Source: Clostridium sp. (GTDB taxonomy: Bacteria; Bacillota; Clostridia; Lachnospirales; Lachnospiraceae). Taken from it: a stretch of 11,216 nucleotides of DNA. Numbering within the stretch: position 1 is the first letter of the stretch; each line of letters starts with the position of its first letter. The notes below the pieces were generated by a model. The model was not told where the DNA came from and ran no database searches. It was given only the letters and a program-made list of their open reading frames with translations. Positions 1 to 7,910 of this stretch are shown one piece after another. A program made the position numbers and the translations under genes. The DNA is taken from assembly GCA_016302185.1 (NCBI GenBank), contig JAEDOC010000065.1:1-11216 (forward strand), in the 5' to 3' direction.

Positions 1-101
1 GGTGCCCCTGACCGCAATTCTCTATCCAATTGATCGTTATTCCGTATCCAGATCCCCGGTCTCCTTTCCGGGCAAATGCTGCCCTTTGCCTCCCATAGCT
101 G
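1..101. other. Left-edge intergenic DNA, no gene supported
   Basis: No open frame with a credible start fits here. On the minus strand there is a GGAAAGGAG ribosome-site-like sequence near 57-70, but no ATG at a usable distance behind it. The small GGGCA/TGCCC hairpin (70-84) lacks a T-run, so the operon may continue leftward past the window. Confidence 0.4.
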
Positions 102-791
102 CTATCTAAAATATTCCGGACACAGCCGTGTCAATTCCTCTTTTTCCCCAAGATGACGGCTTAAATGACGGGTCATCACCATCTCTGCCAGCTCCTCATC
201 CTGTTTTTCAATCGCATAAATAATATTCTCGTGATCTGCCACGGTTCTCTTGTTCTTTGCCTTTTTCAGCAGCAAAAACTCCAGATTCCGCAGCCGGTCA
301 AAATGCACCATCTGCATCTGCATAAATTCATGCACCTGCAGCTTTCCCACCGATTCAAACAGAAGCCGGTGAAATGCATTGTCCAGCTCCAGCATCACGA
401 AATGAGCAGCATCCCTCTCCTCGTGCAGCTTCTGCTGCTCCAGATTCTCCCGCATCTTTTTCAGATACTGGTCAGACACACCTCTTCTGCAGGCATATCG
501 CACAAGGGAAACCTCCAGAGACATCCGGATAAAGCTGGCATCATCAATCAGCTTGTAATCAATCTTCGTGACATAGCTTCCCTTCTGCGGAAAGGACTCC
601 ACCAGCTCCAACCGGCGCATCTCCAGCAGAGCCTCCCGCACCGGAGTGCGGGAAATATGCAGGCTGTCCGATAATTCATTCTCGCTGACCGCGCTTCCCG
701 GAGGAAGCTCCAGGGTGACAATATTGTCTAAAATCGTGCGGAACGCATAATTTCTGACATTCTCACCCTCCGCTTTATCCAGTATCTTCAT
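102..791 (-). CDS. GntR-family transcriptional regulator, FadR (FCD) subfamily
   Basis: A 229-residue DNA-binding regulator. The N-terminal winged helix-turn-helix lies at about residues 14-77, with the GntR signature around residues 35-56 (SENELSDSLHISRTPVREAL). The C-terminal all-helical FCD ligand domain covers about 86-216. The FCD metal-site pattern is visible: Asp137, His141, His187 and His209; in this family the metal helps bind a carboxylate effector. Length is normal for FadR-type proteins. It is the last recognisable gene of the operon, 24 bases after the dehydrogenase upstream, so it is probably co-transcribed with it. Inference: it controls the dehydrogenase operon and the divergent TRAP operon in response to a sugar acid or a related intermediate. 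The next gene downstream lies outside the window and no terminator is visible in 1-101. Family assignment is secure; effector unknown. Confidence 0.93.
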   Translation of the reverse strand: MKILDKAEGENVRNYAFRTILDNIVTLELPPGSAVSENELSDSLHISRTPVREALLEMRRLELVESFPQKGSYVTKIDYKLIDDASFIRMSLEVSLVRYACRRGVSDQYLKKMRENLEQQKLHEERDAAHFVMLELDNAFHRLLFESVGKLQVHEFMQMQMVHFDRLRNLEFLLLKKAKNKRTVADHENIIYAIEKQDEELAEMVMTRHLSRHLGEKEELTRLCPEYFR

Positions 792-815
792 GCAAAATCA
801 CTCCAATGATTTCTA

Positions 816-1838
816 TTATTTTGTCATATCCACAACAACCTTCATGTAGTTGCCCGGATTCTTCTCAATATCACGAATGATTTCCGGTGCTTCATCTACA
901 GAAATTGTCTTGGTCAGAATCTTCGCAGCATCTACCTTCTTTGTATAGATTAACTCAATTGCCTCTTCAAATTCACCGGCACTGGTACGGGCGCCGCGGA
1001 TATCTACTTCCTTCCGGGTAATTGCATCCGTCGGAAGCGGAGTTTCCTTCTTCGGCCATCCGGTCAGGGTAATACGGCCTGCGTTGCTGACGAAATCCAG
1101 GGTAGAGCGAACTGCGGCATTGGCACCGCTGCACTCCATTACCTGCTGTGCCATCACACCGCCGGTAATCTCAAAGATACGCTTCTCCGGATCCTCTTTA
1201 CCGGAGTTAATGGTGTATTCGATGCCCAGCTCTTTCGCAAAGTCCAGACGCTCCTGAACCAGATCCAGTAAGATTGCATGCGCACCATAGGCCTGCGCAA
1301 TCATACCTGCCAGAAGTCCGATAGGGCCTGCACCGATAATGGCACAGTACTCGCCGGCCTTTAAGCCGCCTCTGTGGATTCCATGAAGTGAGATGGTTAA
1401 CGGCTCAGCCAGAGCGGCATCAGTCCAGCTCATGTCTTCCGGCATCTTTACCAGCATATCTGCCGGATGGCAGAAATACTCCGCCATACCGCCGTCCACA
1501 TGAACACCCAGAACATGAAGGCTGGTACAGCAGTTGGTGCGTCCGATGCTGCAGGGATAGCAGCTGCCGCAGTACAGATACGGATCTACGATAACCTTGT
1601 CGCCTACCTTGAAGCCCTTGGGATTGTCCTCCGGAACGGATTCAATAATGCCTGCCAACTCATGACCGATGACTCTCGGATAGGAAACCAGAACATTGCT
1701 TCCGCGGAATGCACCGATATCGCTGCCGCAGATACCTGCACTCATTACCTTAATTAAAGCTTCCCCCGGACCCGGAACCGGCTTCTCAAGGGTAACAACA
1801 CCTACTTCACCTGGTTTTTCAATTTTTACTGCTTTCAT
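816..1838 (-). CDS. Zinc-dependent medium-chain alcohol/polyol dehydrogenase (sugar-acid dehydrogenase-like)
   Basis: A 340-residue cytosolic NAD(P)-dependent dehydrogenase. Catalytic zinc ligands are visible as Cys37, His59 and Glu60 in a GHE motif. The structural zinc lobe is complete: Cys90, Cys93, Cys96 and Cys104. The Rossmann motif GAGPIG is at 169-174, and Asp192 at the end of the second strand suggests NAD+ rather than NADP+. The start is placed at the ATG ending at 1838, preceded by an AGAAAGGAA ribosome binding site; the longer open frame to 1868 lacks support. It lies 45 bases after its paralogue and 24 before the GntR gene. Relatives include RspB, L-threonine, L-idonate and L-gulonate 5-dehydrogenases. 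With the TRAP transporter next door, oxidation of a sugar acid or polyol hydroxyl is the likeliest role. Substrate not resolved. Confidence 0.93.
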   Translation of the reverse strand: MKAVKIEKPGEVGVVTLEKPVPGPGEALIKVMSAGICGSDIGAFRGSNVLVSYPRVIGHELAGIIESVPEDNPKGFKVGDKVIVDPYLYCGSCYPCSIGRTNCCTSLHVLGVHVDGGMAEYFCHPADMLVKMPEDMSWTDAALAEPLTISLHGIHRGGLKAGEYCAIIGAGPIGLLAGMIAQAYGAHAILLDLVQERLDFAKELGIEYTINSGKEDPEKRIFEITGGVMAQQVMECSGANAAVRSTLDFVSNAGRITLTGWPKKETPLPTDAITRKEVDIRGARTSAGEFEEAIELIYTKKVDAAKILTKTISVDEAPEIIRDIEKNPGNYMKVVVDMTK

Positions 1839-1883
1839 AACAGATTCCTTTCTTCGAAAACAAATCAATATACGCTGCTTAAA

Positions 1884-2915
1884 TTATTTATGAAACTCAT
1901 CAAAGGTAAGAACCACTTTACGGATGGAAGGATCCCGGCTGTCGATGAAATCAAAGGCTTCCTGTGCTTTGGTCAGCGGGAAGGTATGAGATACAGAACC
2001 GTTCAAATCCAGCTTTCCTGCCTTGATCATCTCGATTGCTTTTCCGAACATCTTATTCTGCAGTCTGGAACCGCGGACATCCAGCTCTTTGGAGGTGATC
2101 AGGAACTGATTGGCTTCCACCGGCGCGGTGGAGAAGCCCATGGTCATCACCCGTCCCGCATTGCCTGTTACCTTTAATAAGGTCATCAGGGAATCCCTGG
2201 TGCCGGAAGCATCGATGGATACGGTGGAGCCGTGACCAAAGGTATATTCCTTTACCTTCGTCTCCAGATCTTCCTTCAGAACATTGATGGTGTACTTCGC
2301 ACCATTCGCCTTCGCCTCCTCCAGCTTGGCATCTACGATATCGGACACAATGATATGATCGCAGATTTCTCCGGCTACCTTTAATATAGTGCTTCCCAGT
2401 GCGCCGGCACCCATGATCAGAAGCATATCATCTTTTTCCAGCTGCGCTCTTGTACAGGACTGGATCGCGATGGTTGTCGGTTCAATCATAACAGCATCGG
2501 TATCAGACAGGCCTTCCGGAAGAATGTAACAGTCACTCTCATTGACTGCAATATACTCACGGTAACCTCCGTCAATATGTACGCCTCTTACCTTTAAATC
2601 ATCGCAGACATTGCCTCTGCCAATCCTGCAGGGATAGCAGTGACCGCAGCTGGTTACCTGATTCACAATGACACGGTCGCCAATCTTCACGCCGGTTACG
2701 CCTTCTCCAATCTCATCAACCACACCTACCATCTCATGGCCGATGATGCGCGGATACGTAGCAGCTGCATTGGTTCCATGGTAGATACCCACATCAGAAC
2801 CGCAGATGCCTGCTGCCGTCATACGGACCATGACATTGTTCTTTTTATCAAGAACAGGCTTCTCAATATCGATGACACGTAACTGTTCCGGACTAACTAC
2901 TTGCACAGCTTTCAT
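1884..2915 (-). CDS. Zinc-dependent alcohol dehydrogenase, RspB / L-gulonate-galactonate 5-dehydrogenase-like
   Basis: A 343-residue medium-chain dehydrogenase. Catalytic zinc ligands Cys38, His60 and Glu61 and structural zinc cysteines 90, 93, 96 and 104 are all present. The nucleotide-binding motif GAGALG is at 169-174, with Asp192 favouring NAD+. From memory, the stretch around 88-120 (SCGHCYPCRIG, then VRGVHIDGG) closely resembles E. coli RspB and the L-galactonate and L-gulonate 5-dehydrogenases, which oxidise C5 of an aldonate to a keto-aldonate. The start ATG at 2915 has a strong GGAGAGG ribosome binding site about 5 bases upstream. It is the first gene of the minus-strand operon and is transcribed divergently from the TRAP transporter, so it probably acts on the imported compound. 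It is clearly paralogous to the following dehydrogenase, but diverged enough to suggest a different substrate or step. Confidence 0.93.
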   Translation of the reverse strand: MKAVQVVSPEQLRVIDIEKPVLDKKNNVMVRMTAAGICGSDVGIYHGTNAAATYPRIIGHEMVGVVDEIGEGVTGVKIGDRVIVNQVTSCGHCYPCRIGRGNVCDDLKVRGVHIDGGYREYIAVNESDCYILPEGLSDTDAVMIEPTTIAIQSCTRAQLEKDDMLLIMGAGALGSTILKVAGEICDHIIVSDIVDAKLEEAKANGAKYTINVLKEDLETKVKEYTFGHGSTVSIDASGTRDSLMTLLKVTGNAGRVMTMGFSTAPVEANQFLITSKELDVRGSRLQNKMFGKAIEMIKAGKLDLNGSVSHTFPLTKAQEAFDFIDSRDPSIRKVVLTFDEFHK

Positions 2916-2949
2916 AAAAAACCTCTCCTTTAATCTTTTATAAATAGGA

Positions 2950-2978
2950 ATTATAAACTAACTGCTATACAAGTTACT
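2950..2978 (-). promoter_or_regulatory. Possible promoter of the dehydrogenase operon
   Basis: Reading the minus strand, a perfect TATAAT lies at 2955-2950. It would start transcription near 2943, giving a leader of about 28 bases before the ATG. The hexamer 17 bases upstream (AGTAAC) is a poor -35. A consensus TTGACA exists at 3004-2999 but is too far away to pair with this -10. The promoter may therefore need activation. Confidence 0.35.
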
Positions 2979-3092
2979 TTTGCACATTTTAAATGAAATG
3001 TCAAGTTTCTGAACAAAAAAATTTTTCAGGCTAAGGTTTTTGTTAGTTTTGTATAAAAAATTATTTATTTTTCATTCACTATACATATTGTT

Positions 3093-3120
3093 TTGACCAT
3101 CGAAATTGTGCTAGTATACA
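3093..3120 (+). promoter_or_regulatory. Probable sigma-70 type promoter of dctPQM
   Basis: TTGACC at 3093-3098 and TATACA at 3115-3120 are separated by 16 bases. Transcription would start near 3127, giving a leader of about 97 bases before the dctP ATG. The -10 is part of the repeated TATACAAGT word, so a repressor bound there would block the promoter. Confidence 0.5.
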
Positions 3121-3223
3121 AGTGTCTGTACGGTATATGTGAAACGTGAAGGGAATGCTACAGCAGACCTCACCTCATACCGATTGTTTGAAACTGAAAC
3201 CATATAAAAAGGAGGATTACAAC

Positions 3224-4324
3224 ATGAGAAAAATGAAAAAGGTTGCCGCACTGAGCACAGCAGCAGTTCTGGCTATGACAGCATTAGCAGGCTGCGGCAG
3301 CAAGACCGAAGCCACCACCGCCGCACCGGCAGAGACCGAGGCAGCAGCTGAGACTGAGAAGGCTGCAGAAGCAGAAACTGAAGCAGCAGGCGAGGCAACA
3401 GCCGATGTAGAGAAGATTGACCTGGTATTCAGCCACATCAACGCTGAAACACATACCTGGCACAAGATGGCTGTGAAGTTCAAAGAGTTAATCGAGGAGA
3501 GATCCGGCGGCAACATCACCGTAACCATCTACCCGAACAACCAGCTGGGTTCTGAGATTGAGACTGTTCAGTCCGCTATCGCCGGCATGGGAGACTGCGA
3601 TATCGTTCTTACCGGCGAATCCATGCAGACCTACGTTGAGGAGCTGGGTATCATCGGAATGCCTTACGCTATCACCTCTGACGAGCATATGGACGCTGTA
3701 TTAAACGGCGAAGTTGGTAAGGAATTAGACGAGCTGATGCTGAAGGCAGGCTTAAGAAACTTAGGCGCTATCAGACGTGGACCGCGTAACGTTACTTCCA
3801 ATAAAGAGATTCATACTCCGGATGACTTAAAGGGCTTTATCATCCGTACACCAGAGTCCAAGATGACTATGGCTGCATTCGAGGCTATGGGCGCTAAGCC
3901 AACCCCGATGGCATTCTCCGAGATCTTTACTTCCTTACAGCAGGGCGTTATCCATGGTCAGGAGAACCCGCTGGCAAACATCTATGATGCTTCTCTGTAC
4001 GAGGTACAGGATTACGTTATCGAGACAGAGCACTTAAGAGCTTGGGTTTACTTCGCAATCTCCGAGGCAAGATTCAGCTCCTTCTCTCCGGCTGCTCAGC
4101 AGATGATTCAGGAGTGCGCTTCTGAAGCTATTGCTTACGAGCATGAGCTGTTCCTGGCAGATGAGGCTCAGTTAAAGTCTACTCTGGAAGAGAAAGGCAT
4201 GACCTTCATCGAGGTTGATCAGGCTCCGTTCAAAGAGAAAGCAGTTTCCGGCGTACTTGCAGTATTATCTGACAAGCAGAAAGCTATCTATGAGAAGATG
4301 GTAGCCGCTGATCCGGCAAAATAA
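3224..4324 (+). CDS. dctP: TRAP transporter substrate-binding lipoprotein (DctP family)
   Basis: A 366-residue extracytoplasmic solute receptor. The N-terminus is a lipoprotein signal: Lys/Arg-rich residues 1-6, a hydrophobic core, and a lipobox LAGC with the lipidated Cys24, so it is anchored to the outer face of the membrane. Residues 25-64 form a low-complexity Ala/Glu/Thr spacer common in Lachnospiraceae lipoproteins. The mature domain is a DctP fold, with the conserved IIRTPES segment (its Arg normally pairs with the substrate carboxylate) and the family motif GQENP. The start is ATG 3224, with GGAGG at 3211-3215; the longer frame from 3146 lacks both a ribosome site and a signal peptide. 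First gene of dctPQM. The ligand is probably an organic or sugar acid, given the dehydrogenases divergent to it; exact ligand not visible. Confidence 0.96.
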   Translation: MRKMKKVAALSTAAVLAMTALAGCGSKTEATTAAPAETEAAAETEKAAEAETEAAGEATADVEKIDLVFSHINAETHTWHKMAVKFKELIEERSGGNITVTIYPNNQLGSEIETVQSAIAGMGDCDIVLTGESMQTYVEELGIIGMPYAITSDEHMDAVLNGEVGKELDELMLKAGLRNLGAIRRGPRNVTSNKEIHTPDDLKGFIIRTPESKMTMAAFEAMGAKPTPMAFSEIFTSLQQGVIHGQENPLANIYDASLYEVQDYVIETEHLRAWVYFAISEARFSSFSPAAQQMIQECASEAIAYEHELFLADEAQLKSTLEEKGMTFIEVDQAPFKEKAVSGVLAVLSDKQKAIYEKMVAADPAK

Positions 4325-4336
4325 TCGTTCGTAAAG

Positions 4337-4383
4337 TCAATGTTTCGCCGGCATCCCCCAAAAAGGATGCCGGCATTGATTTT
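4337..4383 (+). terminator. Hairpin between dctP and dctQ (attenuator or mRNA stabiliser)
   Basis: A perfect 10-bp GC-rich stem, GCCGGCATCC at 4347-4356 paired with GGATGCCGGC at 4365-4374, has an 8-base loop. A further TCAAT/ATTGA pairing can form outside a short bulge, and TTTT follows at 4380-4383. The T-run is short and offset, so partial termination or 3'-end protection of dctP mRNA is more likely than a full stop. This fits the usual excess of binding protein over membrane subunits. Confidence 0.65.
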
Positions 4384-4432
4384 ATAAAACCTTGTTAAAA
4401 AAGTGTTAAGAATTATATCATCCGGAGGCAAT

Positions 4433-4921
4433 ATGGAAAAGTTTATTAAAGTTTACAAAGAAATTATGTCCTATATTGGTGTACTTGGACTGATTGGGTT
4501 TATTGCCAGCGTATTAATTCAGGTAATTGCCCGTACCTTCCTGCCGACCGCCCCCAACTGGACGGAGGAGGCCGCCCGTTTCCTCTTTATCTACATGGTA
4601 GCTTTCGCAGGTAATGCAGCGGTACTGAGCGATGAATATGTAGGCGTGGAGCTTCTGACAGAGATGTTCCCGAAGGGAGTTCAGAAAACACTTAAAACAG
4701 CTATTTTCGTTGTTTTGATGATCTTCTCCGCTTTCGTATTTTTCAAGTGTGTCATGAGCCCGCAGGGTCTGATTGCAATCACTCCTCCGGCCATGGTATC
4801 CACCGCCCTTGAGATCCCCATGAAATACGTTTACTGTGCAGAGGTTGTGCTGTTTGGATGCTATGTCATCAGCTTTATTTTAAGACTCTACATGGTATTT
4901 TCTAAGAAAAAGGAGGCATAA
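4433..4921 (+). CDS. dctQ: TRAP transporter small permease (DctQ family)
   Basis: A 162-residue integral membrane protein with four hydrophobic segments at about residues 11-35, 46-64, 84-106 and 130-152, the standard DctQ topology. The conserved NWTEEAARFLF segment between the first two helices is characteristic of the family. The start is ATG 4433, preceded by CGGAGG at 4423-4428; a GTG at 4403 in the same frame has no ribosome site. DctQ pairs with the large subunit DctM to form the permease that takes substrate from DctP. The gene ends 3 bases before dctM, so the two are translationally coupled. Confidence 0.94.
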   Translation: MEKFIKVYKEIMSYIGVLGLIGFIASVLIQVIARTFLPTAPNWTEEAARFLFIYMVAFAGNAAVLSDEYVGVELLTEMFPKGVQKTLKTAIFVVLMIFSAFVFFKCVMSPQGLIAITPPAMVSTALEIPMKYVYCAEVVLFGCYVISFILRLYMVFSKKKEA

Positions 4922-4924
4922 GGC

Positions 4925-6205
4925 ATGGTAGTAGTATTATTTATTACTTTCGTTGTTTGTCTTGCGCTGGGTGTGCCGGTGGCATTCAGTCTGGGCATCT
5001 CATCCCTGGTATACTTTGTGGGCAACGGTATGTCCTTATACATGTTCGCTCAGAGATTTTTCGCAGGTTTAAACTCTTTTACCCTGCTTTGTATCCCCGG
5101 CTTCGTATTCGCCGGCGCTCTGATGAATCAGGGCGGTATTACCGAGCGTCTGATCGGTTTCTGTAATAAGATTGTAGGCCACATCACCGGCGGACTGGCC
5201 ATCGCCAACGTAGTTGCTTCCATGGTTTTCGCAGGCATCTCCGGTACTGCTCTTGCAGATACCGTATCTGTCGGCGGTATCCTGATTCCGGCCATGAAGA
5301 AGGAAGGCTATGACGCAGATTTCTCCTGCGCCGTTACCGCTGCTTCTTCCTGTATCGGACCGATCATCCCTCCGTCTGTACCGATGATCATGGCTGCTAC
5401 CATGACCGGACTTTCGGTATCCAAGATGTTTATCGCCGGTATGATTCCCGGTATTCTGATGGGCCTTGGCATGATCTTTGTTTCCTGGCTGATCTCCAAG
5501 AAACGTAATTATCCGAAGGCGGAAAGAAGAGCATCTCTGAGCGAGATTATTCACTCCGCGAAAGAGTCCTTCTTCGCTATCCTGATGACTTTAATCATCC
5601 TGTCCAGTATCCTTTTTGGTGTGGTAACTCCGACGGAGGCATCTATCCTGGCCGTTGTTTACGGTATCTTTGTAGGCTTCTTCATTTACAAAGAACTGAC
5701 CATCCCGCGCTTAATTGAGTGTATGAAGAGCACGGCAGTTTCCAGTGCAGCTATCATGGTTCTGGTTGGTATGGCTAACGTCTTCGCTTACATTCTGACC
5801 AAGGAGCAGATCCCGCAGATGGTTGCAGACGCAATGCTCGCTCTGACCACCAACAAATACATCATCCTGATTCTGATCAACCTGCTGCTGGTATTCGTTG
5901 GTATGTTCATGGAGACCATCGCTGCGATCCTGATTCTGTTCCCGGTTCTCTTAAACCTGGTGCTTCAGATCGGTGTTGACCCGATTCAGTTCGGTGTTAT
6001 CGTTGTATTAAACCTGGTACTGGGTCTTTGTACTCCTCCGGTTGGTGTATGTCTGTTTGCTGCTACCAACATCGGTGAAACCAAGCTGACCGGCGTTATC
6101 AAGGAGCTGATTCCGTATCTGATCTGTAACTTCACCGTTCTGGCACTGGTAACCTTCGTTCCGTTCCTGACAGCCGGTATCGCAAATCTGCTTCTGGGTG
6201 CATAA
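4925..6205 (+). CDS. dctM: TRAP transporter large permease (DctM family)
   Basis: A 426-residue polytopic membrane protein of normal DctM length, hydrophobic along almost its whole length with about 11-12 membrane segments. Family motifs are visible: GTALADTVSVG near 107-117, SSCIGPIIPPS at 141-151, VVTPTEAS at 233-240, and a second TPPVG near residue 370. The two Pro-rich motifs mark the pseudo-repeated transport core that couples sodium (or proton) entry to substrate import. ATG 4925 has AGGAGG at 4911-4916, inside the end of dctQ. It is the last gene of the operon, followed by a hairpin terminator. Confidence 0.96.
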   Translation: MVVVLFITFVVCLALGVPVAFSLGISSLVYFVGNGMSLYMFAQRFFAGLNSFTLLCIPGFVFAGALMNQGGITERLIGFCNKIVGHITGGLAIANVVASMVFAGISGTALADTVSVGGILIPAMKKEGYDADFSCAVTAASSCIGPIIPPSVPMIMAATMTGLSVSKMFIAGMIPGILMGLGMIFVSWLISKKRNYPKAERRASLSEIIHSAKESFFAILMTLIILSSILFGVVTPTEASILAVVYGIFVGFFIYKELTIPRLIECMKSTAVSSAAIMVLVGMANVFAYILTKEQIPQMVADAMLALTTNKYIILILINLLLVFVGMFMETIAAILILFPVLLNLVLQIGVDPIQFGVIVVLNLVLGLCTPPVGVCLFAATNIGETKLTGVIKELIPYLICNFTVLALVTFVPFLTAGIANLLLGA

Positions 6206-6233
6206 CTGATTTTTCAATATGATTTTCAGTCTG

Positions 6234-6280
6234 AAAAAGAAGCCGTATCTGATGTTCCTTCGGATACGACTTCTTTTTTA
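6234..6280. terminator. Bidirectional rho-independent terminator between convergent operons
   Basis: Arms at 6234-6249 (AAAAAGAAGCCGTATC) and 6263-6278 (GATACGACTTCTTTTT) pair over 16 positions with a single mismatch and a 13-base loop. T-runs follow the stem when read from either side. It ends dctPQM on the plus strand and the oxidoreductase operon, whose last stop codon is at 6313-6315, on the minus strand. Confidence 0.88.
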
Positions 6281-6312
6281 TGATTTCTCTTTTAATCTAT
6301 CATCTGCTGTAT

Positions 6313-6681
6313 CTATTCCTGCCGGCTTACATTTTTGGTCACTACCACGTTGGCACCTGTACCGAGCACATTCTCAATTACCACCTGACCGATTGCGGTC
6401 GGAGCTTCCAGCACTACCTTGCGGATTTCCTTCATCACATCAAAGATCATTTCCTTGGGGACCGGTGCATCCAGTCTCACACTGGCTAAAGGAAGCTCGC
6501 CTCCCTTGACCAGCACCGAGGTGGCAATGGTACGGACCGGATGGGTCAGCTCCTGGCGAACGTAATCCTCTCCTTTTTTGCAGGTCTGTCCTTCGATACT
6601 CAAAATCTCTCCGTTCTCTCCCAGATCAACGGAAATCTCACATCCGTTGGGACAGATGATACATGTAAACTCTCTTTTCAT
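6313..6681 (-). CDS. DUF1667 family protein, four-cysteine partner of the FAD oxidoreductases
   Basis: A 122-residue soluble protein that matches what I know of DUF1667 in length and layout. The N-terminus holds Cys7-x2-Cys10-x3-Cys14, with Cys34 in a TCKKG context. This spacing resembles the N-terminal [4Fe-4S] motif of molybdopterin oxidoreductases and suggests a metal or Fe-S centre. The rest is a predicted alpha/beta domain without recognisable catalytic motif. Its start overlaps the end of the upstream oxidoreductase by 4 bases (ATGA), showing strict translational coupling. DUF1667 genes commonly follow GlpA-like and NAD/FAD oxidoreductase genes in Clostridia. A role as the third, electron-transferring subunit is inferred from that context; no reaction has been assigned. 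Confidence 0.88.
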   Translation of the reverse strand: MKREFTCIICPNGCEISVDLGENGEILSIEGQTCKKGEDYVRQELTHPVRTIATSVLVKGGELPLASVRLDAPVPKEMIFDVMKEIRKVVLEAPTAIGQVVIENVLGTGANVVVTKNVSRQE

Positions 6682-7910
6682 CGTACCGACACCTCCATAT
6701 CTCCCTGCTCACTTAACAGCGCTGCCGGAACAGGAATCTGAATCATCTCCGCCGGGATGGCTTTCTTCATCTTACGGGTTTTAATCACAGCTCCGTTCTG
6801 GGAAATCACAATCTCGCAGTCCTTCATCGGGCGGCTGACACGCATGGAAAGGGTCAAATCCTTCTTTCCGCTGAATCTCTGGGGAACCGTATGGTTAATA
6901 TTCTTATCTGTAGTAATCTGATTGCCGGATACCTCCAGACCACCGTTTCTCACATAATCAGCCGCACTGTCTGCCAGCTTCTCTGCTTCCATGGAAACAA
7001 AATCCACCAGATCGTGGACATGAAGCACATTGCCTGCCGCAAAGATACCATCCACATCGGTCATGAAGCTCTCATCCACCACCGCACCGCGGGTTCTCTG
7101 ATCCAGCGTCACACCGGCATCCAGGGAAAGCTCATTCTCCGGAAGCAGGCCGACAGAAAGAATCAGGGTATCGCACTCATACTCCACTTCCGTACCCGGA
7201 ATCCGACGGAAATGATCATCCACCTTCGCCACAGTGATACCGGTCAGGCGGGAATCCCCGTGAATATCCACTACGGTATGACTTAAATACAGCGGAATAC
7301 CGTAATCATTTAAGCACTGCTCAATATTTCTGGGGAGGCCGCTGGGATAGGGCTGAATCTCGAAAACCGCCAATACTTTGGCGCCTTCCAGAGTCAGACG
7401 GCGGGCCATAATCATGCCGATATCACCGGAACCCAGGATCACTACCTTCTTTCCTACCATGGTGTTATGCAGGTTCATATAGGCCTGTGCCACACCTGCC
7501 GTGAAAACACCGGTGGGCCGCTCGCCGGGAATTCCCAGAGCACCGCGGGTCCTTTCCCGACAGCCCATGGTCAGAATCACTGCTTTTGCCTGATACTTTA
7601 CAAGACCTTCTCTGGTCACTACGGTAACTACTTTTTCTTTTGTAATATTGGTTACCGCCGCCTCGGTAAGGTAGGGAATCTGAAGCTCTTTTACTTCATC
7701 GATAAAACGCTGCGCGTATTCCGGGCCGCTGAGTGTTGTCTTAAAACGGGTTAAACCAAAACCGTCGTGGATGCACTGGCGAAGGATTCCGCCCAGATGC
7801 TTCTCTCTCTCCAGAATCAGGATATCTGTAATTCCTTTTTTATGTAATTCTACGGCTGCTGCCAGTCCGGCCGGGCCGCCGCCAACGATAATCACGTCCT
7901 TCTGAATCAT
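6678..7910 (-). CDS. FAD/NAD(P)-dependent oxidoreductase, subunit of the GlpA-like complex
   Basis: A 410-residue pyridine nucleotide-disulfide-type flavoprotein. The FAD motif GGGPAG is at 10-15, with Glu34 following the second strand. The second nucleotide motif, GSGDIG, is at 160-165 inside an NAD(P)-binding insert, and a late GIFAAGN segment closes the FAD site. It has no CxxC redox pair like thioredoxin reductase, but a Cys46 in the family-typical RQCIHDGFG segment. This is the arrangement of the HcnB/opine-oxidase/GlpA-associated group, whose members work as a subunit with a second flavoprotein and small Fe-S proteins. The start codon directly abuts the TAG stop of the preceding gene, with GGAGG-like bases just upstream, and its end overlaps the DUF1667 start. 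It most likely links electrons from the partner flavoprotein to NAD+ or another carrier. Confidence 0.92.
   Translation of the reverse strand: MIQKDVIIVGGGPAGLAAAVELHKKGITDILILEREKHLGGILRQCIHDGFGLTRFKTTLSGPEYAQRFIDEVKELQIPYLTEAAVTNITKEKVVTVVTREGLVKYQAKAVILTMGCRERTRGALGIPGERPTGVFTAGVAQAYMNLHNTMVGKKVVILGSGDIGMIMARRLTLEGAKVLAVFEIQPYPSGLPRNIEQCLNDYGIPLYLSHTVVDIHGDSRLTGITVAKVDDHFRRIPGTEVEYECDTLILSVGLLPENELSLDAGVTLDQRTRGAVVDESFMTDVDGIFAAGNVLHVHDLVDFVSMEAEKLADSAADYVRNGGLEVSGNQITTDKNINHTVPQRFSGKKDLTLSMRVSRPMKDCEIVISQNGAVIKTRKMKKAIPAEMIQIPVPAALLSEQGDMEVSVR

Larger units (their letters stand above)
2916..3223. promoter_or_regulatory. Divergent intergenic control region between dehydrogenase operon and TRAP operon
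   Basis: This 308-base AT-rich stretch holds no convincing gene. It carries the ribosome binding sites and promoters of both flanking operons. A nine-base word, TATACAAGT, occurs twice on the plus strand (2966-2974 and 3115-3123) inside a shared CTnnTATACAAGTnnCT context. One copy overlaps the -10 of the dctP promoter; the other sits just upstream of the -10-like TATAAT of the dehydrogenase operon. This is the natural place for a GntR-type operator pair. The operator role is inference. Confidence 0.6.

Noticed and set aside
1..29. Possible TTG-started gene entering from the left edge on the minus strand
   Set aside because: Only nine codons are visible and no ribosome site lies at a usable distance.
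165..674. 169-codon open frame antisense to the first GntR gene
   Set aside because: His/Leu/Gln-rich translation typical of the reverse strand of a coding gene; the GntR frame has full domain support.
1839..1868. Ten-codon extension of the second zinc dehydrogenase
   Set aside because: Family proteins begin at the MKAV-type start, and the ribosome site AGAAAGGAA lies inside this extension.
3012..3044. AACAAAAA/TTTTTGTT inverted repeat in the divergent region
   Set aside because: Both arms are nearly pure A/T in an AT-rich region, so chance is the likeliest explanation.
3146..3223. Upstream extension of dctP by 26 codons
   Set aside because: It lacks a ribosome site and would bury the lipoprotein signal; ATG 3224 has GGAGG at ideal spacing.
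5069..5554. 161-codon open frame antisense to dctM
   Set aside because: Shadow of the dctM coding frame; composition rich in His/Gly/Arg/Asp, no ribosome site and no family resemblance.
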